64,000 bases of DNA from Enoplolaimus lenunculus (lineage: Eukaryota > Nematoda > Enoplea > Enoplida > Thoracostomopsidae): NCBI GenBank assembly GCA_030248215.1, contig JASANG010002566.1:62001-126000 (forward strand), written 5' to 3'. Position numbers and translations under genes: made by a program. Shown here piece by piece: positions 35,099-47,600 of the stretch (positions are counted from its first letter, which is position 1; every line of letters starts with the position of its first letter). A model generated the notes under the pieces. That model was not told where the DNA came from, searched no databases, and worked only from the letters and a program-made list of their open reading frames with translations.

Positions 35099-35635
35099 TA
35101 GGCGCCCCAAAAGTTTAAGTTTATTGCATAAATTAAATACAAAATCATCAAGTTTCTCGCTCGCTTAAACAAGTAACGTTTTCTTGAATATTTTAACTCC
35201 AATTGTATTAACTCTTGGTTGCCCGAACACGGCATCGACACATTTTCTCGACCAGACACGGTCCGAAACAAAGATTCCGCGCTGTAATTGGTACCAAAAT
35301 GGGCCCCAAAAATTTGCTATCAACTTTGGGGGAGTTCAATTATCATTTTGGCTTAGGCCCCCACTTTTAGTAAGACCATCCATGACGATTTGTAATATAA
35401 ACAATATACATTTGGTTTTATACTGTCATTCTAAAGGTATAAAGAACTAAATGCTACAAAAACTATGAAATATACAAAGACTGAAGTGTATCGGGCGTTG
35501 GGGGATGCCCCACTGACTGAGTAAAGCGTTATTCCGTTGTCATCTCGATATCGTGGTTTTGACAATTCTATATTCCATTCATCTTCAAAATCGGCAATTA
35601 CCACTGGGTACCTAAATTACAGTACACACACTATA

Positions 35636-36712
35636 TACCAGTCGTAGTGGGACTACATTTTTTGAGCGAAGCTCGAACACACGTAAGCAATTAAGGTAAT
35701 ACGCAATTAGTTATTAGCTAACTATTCATTTATCGGTTTTGGAGGTTTGTAAGCAATTTCCTCAGATTCCTCGCACGCAAAAACCTTTCAGCCACCCTAA
35801 TAATTATTGGAATAATTCAAAAAGTCATAATTTTGTCTCGTCAATTAAGCAAACATGCAAATTAGCTATTAGGTAACTATTCAATTATCGGTTTTGGAGG
35901 TTTGTAAACAATTTATTCAAATTCCTCGCACCTAAAAACCCTTTAGTGCTGAAATTATATTGCTTTTAACCTTAATATCAATTGAAATAATTTAAAAAGT
36001 CCTAATTTTGTCTTGTCAATTAAGCTAATATGCAAATTAGCTATTAGGTAACTATTTAATTATCGGTTTTGGAGGTTTGCAAACATTTTATTTAAATTCC
36101 TCGCACCAAAAAACCTCAGAAAACCCAAAAAAATATTGAAAAAATAAAAAGCCATGCTGCAAAAAAAAACCACACTATCAATATTTATTTAAATTCCTCG
36201 CACCTAAAAACACTTTAGGGCTGAAATTATATTGCTTTTAACCTTAATAATTAATGAAATATTGTAAAAAGTCGTAATTTAGGCTTATAAACTATGCTAA
36301 TATGCAAATGTTCTATTAGCTAACTGCTCAATTATCGGTTTTGGAGGTTTGTAAACAGTCTAGGCAGATTCCTCGCACCCGAATACCCTTTAATGCTAAA
36401 ATTACATTGCTTCTAACTGTAATAATTAGTGAAATATTGTGGAAAGTCCTAATTTAGGCTTAATTAATTATGCAAATTAGCCTGTAGCTAATAAACGGCT
36501 TAAAATTTTAAAACCCCAATGCGAGGTTAACACTCCAGGATAATTGGCTTTCAAACAAAAAAAGTTTATCAAAATCGGTTCAGCCGTTCCTGAGATTCTT
36601 CTCGGACGGACAGACGGACGGGCGGACATCCACCTTTCGACCCCCAAGTACAAAACATAAAACGCTTCGCGAAACTCCGAGCTTCGCTCGGAGTTTCGCT
36701 TCGCTCAATAAA
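35636..36712. repeat. Satellite-bearing dispersed element with a GACGGACAGACGGACGG tail
   Basis: It begins near GTAGTGGGACTACATTTTTT and contains four copies of a 155-175-bp unit (marker TATCGGTTTTGGAGG at 35731, 35886, 36061 and 36333; the last interval is enlarged by an insertion). It ends with TTCTCGGACGGACAGACGG and a GAGCTTCGCTCGGAGTTTCG hairpin. No reading frame is seen. The class is uncertain: a non-autonomous transposon carrying a satellite is the simplest view. Confidence 0.6.
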
Positions 36713-37786
36713 TATATATTATATATGTCGTTTCCAAACAGCTATTTGCAATAGTTGGCAACTGGGACTTCCCAAACAATAATTGCTGTTCGGGACAATC
36801 CAAACAACTACTGGAATGCAAACTGGTTTTGATTGAAGGACTGCATAGACCAAACAGTTGCTGAAATGCAAGCTGTTTGTGATTGGGTGTTCCGGCTTGG
36901 CTGTGTTCGCGAAAACTAACTTGCACAGTAACTATTTATCGTCAACCTATTAACAAATTTGTGTGAGCGTGTGACATAATGTTCATACTGCCGTTTTTAT
37001 TTCTGTCGTTTTGTGATTAGCCAATCAAATTATGCCTCGGTAATCCTTCACCCCATATATACCTTGTTTATGCATTGTTCACAACAAAAAATTTCATTTT
37101 GCAACAGCACTATAAGGTATCGTTAACACGTGTCTTCTCAAAACTGTCATGCGTCAGGGCGCCTAGCACAAAAATTGCGTCAACCCTACCCTAACACGTA
37201 TCACAGCTATGTGTCACAGAGCATTTTGTAACACAATAGGACAGGGTTAACCTAATTTTTGCGTTATGGTCGGTTTAACGTATGACAATTTTGAAATTTA
37301 ACACGTGATAACCCTACCTTATTGCGTTTTCGGTGGCAAAATGGAATTTTTTTATGCGAGCGATGCATTATTTATAGTTTGCAAATGTGGTTACTGCAAG
37401 CAATTACTGCGAACGTCAATTTTCTCGAATATAATCAAGCATAAACAAGCAATCAAAATCAGTTTCATTCCAGTACTTATTTGGGCTGCCCCGCATAGCA
37501 ACTGTCGTTTGGGACGTTTCAATTGCCAACTAATTCTAATCTACTGTTTTACTACATCTTACAATCGCTATTTGGCCAAGGCCAAACTGCTATTTGCTCA
37601 GAATAGCACACTGGCCTAGGCCATATGGTATATAATTGAATTGTATAGCAGATTGGCCTACGACATGTATTATAAACGATTTTGCTCGTTCGAGTGGCTA
37701 AAGAAATCAGCAGTTGCTTTGACCATTGAAGTAAAACAATTTTAAACTATGAGGAGGAAACTCATAACTAAAACAAAAATAATCAT

Positions 37787-38154
37787 TGGCTGGATTTCCG
37801 AAACCCTACTTAAGTACGACTTAGTACTTAATTACGGCTAAGTAATTGCTTAGCTATTTGGCCGTTTTTGAAAGCGTACTTAAGTTAAGTATATACTTAA
37901 GTATCTGACTGAATCTGATATGCTACAAATTGACCGCTCAGACATAATAACCTTGGTCTAATCGAAATTGTAGACTCGTGATGCCTCCTTAATATAAAGC
38001 CAAACTGTTAGTTTCTTATCATGACAATGGTCGTTATTTGGCGTTTCTTTGGTTGTGCTCAAAAATTTAACTATTTACTTAAGTCGGCGATTTAAGTAAT
38101 TACTTAAGTATAATTTAAGTAAATACTTAAGTAAGATTTCACAAACCCAGCCAT
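37787..38154. mobile_element. MITE with ACTTAAGTA-rich inverted ends (second copy)
   Basis: The ends TGGCTGGATTTCCGAAACC and TTTCACAAACCCAGCCA are inverted. The body matches the element at 1411-1779. Confidence 0.75.
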
Positions 38155-38370
38155 TGTGTTCAAAATCGAATCGTAACATTCAACTATATTTCTATTTTAG
38201 TTTATATTTTCAGTATTACTGTTCGATCAAGAACTCAAATTGACAACTGAAAAATCTATTGCCAATTTTAAAAACAATATAAGAAGCAGTGAAACTCGTG
38301 CAGTATCATTTACATTATCTTAACTTTGAAAAATGTAATTTGAACGTCAAATCAAAATTTATTATTTAAT

Positions 38371-38665
38371 TGTCTTTACCGGCCAATCAAAATTTATGAT
38401 TTACTTGTCTTCAACGGGCAATCAAAATTGATTATTAACTGTCTTTAATGGCCAATCAAAATTTATTATTTACTTGTCTTTAATGGCCAATCAAAATTTA
38501 TTATTTACTTGTCTTTACCGGCCAATCAAAATTTATTATTTATTAGTCTTTAAACGGCCAATCAAAATTTATTATTTACTTGTCTTTACCGGCCAATCAA
38601 AATTTATTATTTACTTGTCTTTACCGGCCAATCAAAATGTATTATTTACTTGTCTTTAACGGCCC
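38371..38665. repeat. 35-bp tandem array duplicating an exon end and its 5' splice site
   Basis: The marker TGTCTT recurs at 38371, 38406, 38441, 38476, 38511, 38547, 38581, 38616 and 38651 (spacing 34-36). On the - strand each unit reads about GGCCGGTAAAGACAAGTAAA then TAATAAATTTTGATT. The first unit in transcription order is the end of the FN3 exon at 38841-38650 with its GTAAATA donor, so the donor has been copied about eight times into the intron. Confidence 0.85.
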
Positions 38666-41600
38666 AATTGACATTGCAAACCGGATTGTATATGGCGCAC
38701 ACTTGGACAACATACGTCGGATTAGAATATCCATAGTCATCGCCGTTATACCAGTCGAGCAGTATGTGTCGACGATAATAATCGACCGTTTGTTCTTGTA
38801 CTTCTCGTTCGGAAATTATTTGACGGTTGACAAAATCAGCCCTCGACAGGCGAAGCTTAAATATTTCGATCAGAATCGTTGTCGACACCTGTTTATACTT
38901 CTGTGTTTTCGGGAAAAGTTACCCCGCCCCCCAGAGATATACCTACTGTTTACTATTTTCCTAATCTAATCCTAATGCTAAGTCTAAGTCTAAGCGTAAA
39001 CCAAAGCTAAAGTCTGCATGCCTAATGGTAATTTCTTTTTATTCCCGTCATTAATATACGTTTGAGGTGAAATGTTTTAGCGGTATAAAGTAAACAAGTA
39101 CCAATTCAATTAATTTTGTCATAAAGGTATTGGGGCTAACGCCTCATAATCATTTTCCAAGGACTTTCCTAGTAATGGCTTGCTGCTTTATGTGGTTCAT
39201 AAAGTATACTTTCGTTTTATTAAACGTACACGGTATCCGGTGAGCGTACGTCCGTTACCCGCAGTATTAAAAGACCAAGTGAGTTTGATTTTACGTCGAG
39301 CCGTTCTCGCTTGATCGTCCCATTCAATGATTGCTTCAGATTTGACAATCGGCGAACATTCAGAGCAAAATTGAGCGTCGAACGGATTTCGAATCGTTTC
39401 GCTAAAAATATCAATGGACACTTTGTCACTTTTTTACTGCCTTTAATAGCTTGCACACTGTAAATTCCAGTGAGTTGATTTTAACTCCTCAGAATGTGCT
39501 GAATCCACTCAGATGTCTGTGCTCTGAATTAGGACTTTGAGAACTCAGAATTATGAATTGAATTAACTTATTCTGCAGGTAATTAATAAACTCGCGCGAA
39601 ATTAAACCAACTCAGAAGGAGTTAATGTTCACTGTTTTTAACTCAGAAATAACCAGAAATGACTTAATTCGCTCTCTGAGTTTTATTAATCAACTCATCT
39701 GAATTTGGAGTGTAGCTTGTAAATAGTAATGGTCATTTTGGTTAGATTTCACATCTTTAATACCTTACGAACCAGAACGAATATCGAAACTTTCGCTAAG
39801 TACACTGCAAAAAATGGTGAGTCGACTTGACTCTTCCCGAAATAGGCTTTTCCTGACTACACAAACTGAGTCAAAATTAGACTCCGCCAGAGTCAAATTA
39901 AGTCGAAATTGACTCTGGCGGAGTCGAATTTTGACTCAGTTTGTGTAGTCAGGAAAAGCCTATTTCGGACAGTCAAGTCGACTCACCATTTTTTCCAGTG
40001 TTATTGGCCTTGGGATCTACTGGTTTAAGAGCAAAATAACGTTGATTCTATAGACTCGGCAGATTTTAGTACCATTTTTATTATTAATTTTCTGGCCTAT
40101 GTTTACTTTTAGGGCCGTCTCGGTTTGTGGTGGGTCTGTAAAAGAGTAGGCTTACATTCTAGACTACATTTTTTCCTTAGGCTTAGGCTTAAGATTAGGC
40201 TTAGGCTTAGGAATACGGTTTTGCAACGCTTAGGCTTACGCTTAGGCTTAGGAACTCATTTTTGCAACGCTTAGGCTTAGGCTTAGCCTTAGGAATACGT
40301 TTAATGCGTCATCCATTTTATCGTGTGCCCGCCGTGTGGAAAATTGACGCAACCATTTCCAAGTACGGTTTTGAAAAACGCGTCAGGAAGGAAATTTAAT
40401 TTGAAAAAATTGGTCTAGTGGGAAATTGAGACAATTTACAAACCGTACTAGTAAATTGAAATGATATTTTGAGTGTCGATTTCCCAATAGGGAATTTAAA
40501 TAGGACAGCAGTAGGAAATTGAGACATTTTTAAAACTTAAATAGGAAATTGATAAGCTAAATTTGCTGTCGAAAAGGAAATTGAAAAGTCACCAAAACTG
40601 CAGTGGGAAATGGGCACCCAAATTTCAGTTTCAATTTCCCTCACGGTAGTTGAAAATCAGCAGGGCAGTGGGAAATTGAAAAAATCATAAAAGCGGAAAC
40701 ACTGCGGTAGGTACATGACCTTTGACCTCCAATTTCAACGGTTTAATATACCTGTTAAAATGTATTATACGTTTATATTTTCTTTCTATCTGCATATTCA
40801 TGTTTATGTATATGTGATGATTTGACATAGCCATGAGCCAGAGATGCGTGCAGTTTACAACTGAATTTATTCTAAATATTCGATTTTGAATGGGGTAAAT
40901 ATTGCATACGTAATGTTAGGCATAAACCAGGCCTTGAATTGGGGCAGATTAAAAGCTGATTCAAATAGACTACGTTCGTTCTGACATGTACAAAGAGCTA
41001 GAAACCAGGATAAGACGCCGTTTAGGGTGGTAGATTGCCGTATTTAATGAATTGAGTTAACAAAACTGTTCAATATATCAAGTATGCACATGCTAATGAC
41101 AGTGAATAAAACCTATGTACTGTACTGACCCAAATAAAAAAAGGAGAAAATAGTCTGATTTTGGAGTCTATAAGTCAATACGTCTTCATTTCTTTAATTA
41201 GAGTCCGTAAATGGATAGGGTACAATATTAATGATTTTATTATTGTAACTACCCGAATAAGAGGGTGTGATAAGGGGGTCCAAATTTCAACTTAGGAGGC
41301 CCATCACATTCAATTTCTACTTTCAATTTCAGTCGCACAATTTCAACCTTGCGACTTGGGCGGCCCATAAAACATTTCTAGAAACTCTCCAAAATTTCAA
41401 CTTAGGAGGCCCATCACATTCAGTTCCTACTTTCAATTTCAATCGCACCATTTCAACCTTGCGACTTGGGTGGCCCATCAAACATCATTTCTAGAAACTG
41501 TCATTCTGACCTTCAATTTGAACTTTGAGTTGCAAAATTTCAACCTTTTTGGGGACAATATCACAACTGAAATTGTAAACTGTAAATTCAATTTTCGATA

Positions 41601-44600
41601 ACAGGGACAATATCGTTAAATTGGCAAACGTTATGCTTCTCTTTCAATTTCCACTTTGGTAATTGCAGTGTCAAGGCAAAGCGGAAATTGAATTTGGAAA
41701 ATGGCGCAATTTCCCATTGCCCTTGTTTAAAAAATCGCTAGTGGTAAATTGAAGATCAAATAATGTTATCAATTAACTACTTGAGTTTAAAAAATCGATA
41801 GCTGTGGGAAATTGAAACAGTTTTGAAATTCAATTTCCTTTTTGAAGCGTTTTTCAAAACCGTACTTGGAAATGGTTGCGTCAATTTTCCACACGGCGGG
41901 CACACGATAAAATGGATGACGCATAATTTACTGTTACGGCCTTAAAAGTAACACAAGCCAAACAAGTGAACTTTTGTACGAACAGGATGTTTGTTTGACT
42001 TAAAGCAGTATTTAAGCATAAATTAAGCAATTATTTAAGTAATACACTCAAAATAATATTACTGATATTTAAGAAAAAAATTCCTTACATTTAACAATTA
42101 TGATTAGCAAGGTGCAGTTGAAAAGTATTTTTGTTATAACACAAAAGTTTTCTTAAAACTTTTGAAATGAAGTCTAAAAAATAAACGTTTTCCTGGTGTT
42201 TTTAGAAAAATTGTAAATATCAGAAAAACTTTTCAGATTTGCCACTGGAAATACTTTTCTAAATAAATTCATCAATACTTTTTGTGCGTATTTTCAAAAA
42301 ACCTCGCATCTTCAACTTTAATGCAAAAAAATGACAAACTCACACGCGAACTTCGTTGCCAGACACTAACGCCGAAGGAATTGACAAACAATTTTCATCG
42401 AGACCGTCTACAGAAACACAATTGAGACGAAATTCAAGCGAAATATTGCGTCCAACGAAACGATAACACGGCTCACCGCGAATGTTAACGTCACCGAGCA
42501 GCTCATAACGAACCAGACAGCCACTACGTGCGTATTGAATATCGAACGCCAAATCAACTGAAGTTTAAATTTTGAAAAAATCCACTGTTTCTTCATTGTT
42601 TACAAAGTTATTTTGGCTCATGTTTACTTTAAGAGGCGTCCAGGCTTCTGATGGGTCCATAAAAGAGTAGGTTTACATTTCAGTTTACATGTTTTTGCTT
42701 AGGCTTAGGCTTAGCCTAAGGAATACGCTTTTACAACGCTTAGGCTTAGGCTTAAGCTTAGGAACTCATTTTTGCAACGCTTTGGATTAGGTTTCGGCTT
42801 AGGAATACGCTTTAAAGTAACATTGACAGCAGCTGCTTCGTGCGTATTGAATATCGAACGCCAAATCAACTGAAGTTTAAATTTTGAAAAAATCCACTGT
42901 TTCTTCATTGTTTACAAAGTTATTTTGGCTCATGTTTACTTTAAGAGGCGTCCAGGCTTCTGATGGGTCCATAAAAGAGTAGGTTTACATTTCAGTTTAC
43001 ATGTTTTTGCTTAGGCTTAGGCTTAGCCTAAGGAATACGCTTTTACAACGCTTAGGCTTAGGCTTAAGCTTAGGAACTCATTTTTGCAACGCTTTGGATT
43101 AGGTTTCGGCTTAGGAATACGCTTTAAAGTAACATTGACAGCAGCTGCTTCGTGCGTATTGAATATCGAACGCCAAATCAACTGAAGTTTAAATTTTGAA
43201 AAAATCCACTGTTTCTTCATTGTTTACAAAGTTATTTTGGCTCATGTTTACTTTAAGAGGCGTCCAGGCTTCTGATGGGTCCATAAAAGAGTAGGTTTAC
43301 ATTTCAGTTTACATGTTTTTGCTTAGGCTTAGGCTTAGCCTAAGGAATACGCTTTTACAACGCTTAGGCTTAGGCTTAAGCTTAGGAACTCATTTTTGCA
43401 ACGCTTTGGATTAGGTTTCGGCTTAGGAATACGCTTTAAAGTAACATTGACAGCAGCTGCTTCGTGCGTATTGAATATCGAACGCCAAATCAACTGAAGT
43501 TTAAATTTTGAAAAAATCCACTGTTTCTACAGTGTTTTTCACAAGTAATTTTGGCCCATGTTACTTTAAGGGCTGTCCAGGCTTCTGATGGGTTCATAAA
43601 AGAGTAGGTTTACATTTCGAATTATACATGTTTTTGCTTAGGCTTAGACTTAGCCTAAGGAATACGCTTATACAACGCTTAGGCTTAGGCTTAAGCTTAG
43701 TAACTCATTTTTGCAACGCTTTGGATTAGGTTTAAGTTTAGAAATAACGCTTAATCTAAATACTGTTGCGCCCTTAAAGTAACATTGACAACAGCTGCTT
43801 CGCGCGTATTCAATATCGAACGCCAAATCAACTGAAGTTTAAAATTTAGAAAAAGTCAATCGGTAAAATTTTTTTTCAAAAAATCAGTTTTTTATTTAAA
43901 GCTTAACTGAATTTCGATTGAATTTAAATTTTATTTTTGTAAGAAACTACCTGTAACTGTTAAACTTTGTTCTGGTACAGAAATCGTGTTTAAAACAACG
44001 CTGCAAGATTTTGCAACAAAGTCGTCTCTATGTTTACATTTAAACAGTCCAATAAAATGCTTAGAATCTGTCATGACGGCCAACATAGCGACTTCCGAGT
44101 ACTCTAGTGACCCGAAAAAGAGGGGGTAATAAGGGGTCTCCATTTTGAGTCCCAACCAATAGGAATCCGTATCCCTAATAATGATCCGTAAGCGGATAGA
44201 ATCCCTAATCCCTAAGAGTCCATAAATGTCAATTATCCTTCATTGTAGTGTACAAGTGACTCCAGGATCAAATAAAGTTGAGTTCGAAACTTTAAAGCGT
44301 ACTTAAGTTTTGAACACACCTATGTATAACCTTGCATTATCGCTCAAGTTTTTGATTCAAAACCAATAAATGTTTAATTTAACGGATAGTTGCAACACCG
44401 GATATATGTCAGCAACGAAGCGCGACGGAGGACGGGTTAAAAATAAATAGCAGTCCGTAACCGACTAACAAGGCGGGTACCCTCTGGAGAGGTCAAAAAA
44501 ATATCAGTCCCCCACGTCTTATTCGTGTCACTTAAACCGTAAAAATTAGTCTCAAGCTTAAGCTTACCCTATTGTAATTCCGCGAAAAAACTGTACGCTT

Positions 44601-47600
44601 CTTATTACAACAGGGGCCCATGTATAGAACAGGGCCGGATCCTTTTCCGGAGGGGCTGTAGCAGAGTCAGTGTAAGTTTTAGACTAATTTTTTGCTTAGG
44701 CTTAGGAATAGGCTCATCCATACGCTTAGGCTTAGGAATAGGCTCATCCATACGCTTAGGCTTAGGCTTAGGCTGAGGAATATGCTTATTCTGCTGTTCC
44801 GGCCCTGTTCTATGCATGGGCGATAACATGGACTATAACATGGGCATATATTTAAGTTTCATACAGTTTTTAAATTCAACGACCAACTTTAAAAATTACA
44901 AGGGTTTCATCCGATGGTTAATAACGGAAACTTGTGTCTTTATATCGCAAAAACGTCTGACTGTATATATGATACAAAAGTTAGCTATATATTCATCTAA
45001 TAAGTTTTAAGCGTCAAGATTTTTATTTTGTTATCCAGTAATGATTTCTGATAACGTATACCACCTCACCCCAACTGAAAATGTTCCTAAACAGGAGCCC
45101 TTACTTTTGTTATCGTTAGGTAGATTTGAGATTTGCGCCAGTGGCTGTCGTAATTCGTTTTGAATAATTCCATCAGAACACGATATTACGGTGAAATTTG
45201 AACGTGCATTTATAAACTGACCCCCAATTGCTGAAGTCCAATAATAAAAGCGGAGCCTTCTATCGATTCGAACATGAATTAGACGGTCGATCGGACTTAA
45301 ACAACAACGAATATATTATAACATTCCAAGCGTACGCCTAAAGCCTCTTCAGTGATAATGAATATCGCTCATGGAACTTAGTTTGTAAATCGAATTTTTC
45401 AAAAATTCAAATTTAACACAACATAATATCAAAGTAAATTGAAAATGAATATATGTATTTATTTTGGCATGAATTAGACGATTGCATGGGCTTAAATTGT
45501 TTTTGTAACTATCCGTCAATTATTTCTTTGTCTTCATAGGTGTTTTTGTTTTAAAATCTGAAGACAACACTAAATCGGCTAGCGAAGGCACTGCTTACAA
45601 GCTCAAAAGTAAACCATGGTAAAGTTGGGTACAACAATTTACTTCAGTATTAATGGTACACCAATTACCAAAATTCTAATTCCAACAAGATATATTGAAA
45701 TTTTAAAATTTAATTAGCCTATGCAAGCGATGTATAAAAATAAGGATCGCAGAGGGACAGAGATATTTAAGCCATATTCACGCGTGCAAGGCTTTGCAGC
45801 AAAAACTTGCACGTGCAACTTGCATTTGCACGTTTGATCACAAATGCAGATTTGAAGTTTTTGCAGCTGCAAATTATTCGTTGGAATTCATGTGATTGAA
45901 TTTAATTCGCACGTGTGAACGCAAGTCGCTTGAATTTGTTGCACCTGCATTTTGATTGACCAATCGGAAGACATGTTGCTGAGCGCCTTTTGAATTAATT
46001 CAGACTTATTGAATTTATTCAAGAAGTTTGAATTAATTCAAATATCTAACTTGTTTGATATTTCGCAGCCGACGGCAAAAGTAATGGGACTAGTTTAAAA
46101 TTTTTAAGCATTAAATAAAGATTGCATCGCGATGAAAACTTTTTCAAGTCAAGAAAATTCGATTATAACCTTCTCTGCGCATGCATGTTTCTTACAACTG
46201 AAACTTGCAGCTGCAATTTATTCATAATTGATATACGCGAAGAACAAATTCGTAGGTATGTATGAATAGTCTTGCAAGTCGAATTAATTTATCATCATTG
46301 GCTAAACTGATAGATTATAGGATATGTTTGATATTTATTGCAGCTGTCTGCAAAATATTCCCATAAATTCATGTCAAGTTTCAGAATGATAGTTATGATT
46401 CTTTACAAATTCTTGCAGCTGTAAGTATTTCGTGCAAGTTGCAGTTGCAAGTTCTCGTAGTAAAAAGTTGCACGTGTGAATAGAGCTTTATAGAGGAAAC
46501 AAAAATTATTCCTAACATAGAATATTTAATGCTGACGGCAGGGGATATTCGTCCAGGGTTCCGAATATGTGGCTAAAAAGAGCAGTTGTTCCCTTTGCTC
46601 TTCATAATTGTGACCCTGTATAAAGTTAAACGTAATCTTTACTGCACAAATGTAAATATCAATAAGGTAAGTAACCAGTGCCGGAGCAGGCAGGGGTGGG
46701 ATCTCCTCCCAAATTCCAGGGTGGGAGCCCGCAAAAAGCCAGACACATTTTAAAACTTAAGCGGTTTTTGTTCCTGTAGGTGGCTGTGCCACACTCAAAT
46801 ATATTTTAACCTAAAAACTAAAACAAAACTAAATCCAAACCTAAATCCACACCTTAAGGGAGTCTCCGGCTCCGCCTAGTCTCTCTTAGAACTTAAGTTA
46901 GGCTTAGGCGTTGCTAAACGGCGTAGAAATTTATAAAATCTATGTATGGCGGCTGCGTCCGCAAGGTTCAGTACTCAGGGCCCTGCGTGGCCACTTATTA
47001 AATATTTTTGTTGGCCTATTGCGCCAAATGATATAGCTAGGGGTTTGGGGGTGTATATTGTTGTTGTTGTTGTTGTTCGTTTATTGTAATGGCGAGTTTG
47101 AGTGTCCTTTAAGGGCTTGAGACACCCGAGACACTCAAACTTATGCAAATCGACTCGTTATGGGGCTGGGGTAGCCAGCCCCCATAATCATTCTGTACTT
47201 GGCGAACATAGAAAATGTGGCGTTTTTACTTACGTGTGCGATTAGCGGTTTAGTGCGGAATTAGCGGATTTCACGAGTTGACTTGTGTTTGTGAGTGTTT
47301 CGGGTGACTTCGGCAACTAGGTTTATAACTGGAACGGTGTCACGGTAGCTCAATGTGAGCACGGTGAAAATAGCAGTATCAGGGATTCGTTACGGAAGCG
47401 CATAGCGCGGAGCCTACGGGCAGTACCAGGGGAAACCGGGGTTACTTGGGGAATGTTGTAAGGAGTTATTGGGGGTTATTTGGGATTTACTTGGGATAGG
47501 TCGATTCTAGCGGGGCTAGTTTCGGCTGTCGGATTTTGGATTTACTTGGGAATTTTACGGATATTTGCGGATTACGGAGTTACGGAGTTGTCACGTTAAC

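Noticed and set aside
37305-37619. 104-codon + strand frame as a gene
   Set aside because: No recognisable motif, no splice context and AT-driven composition; probably chance.
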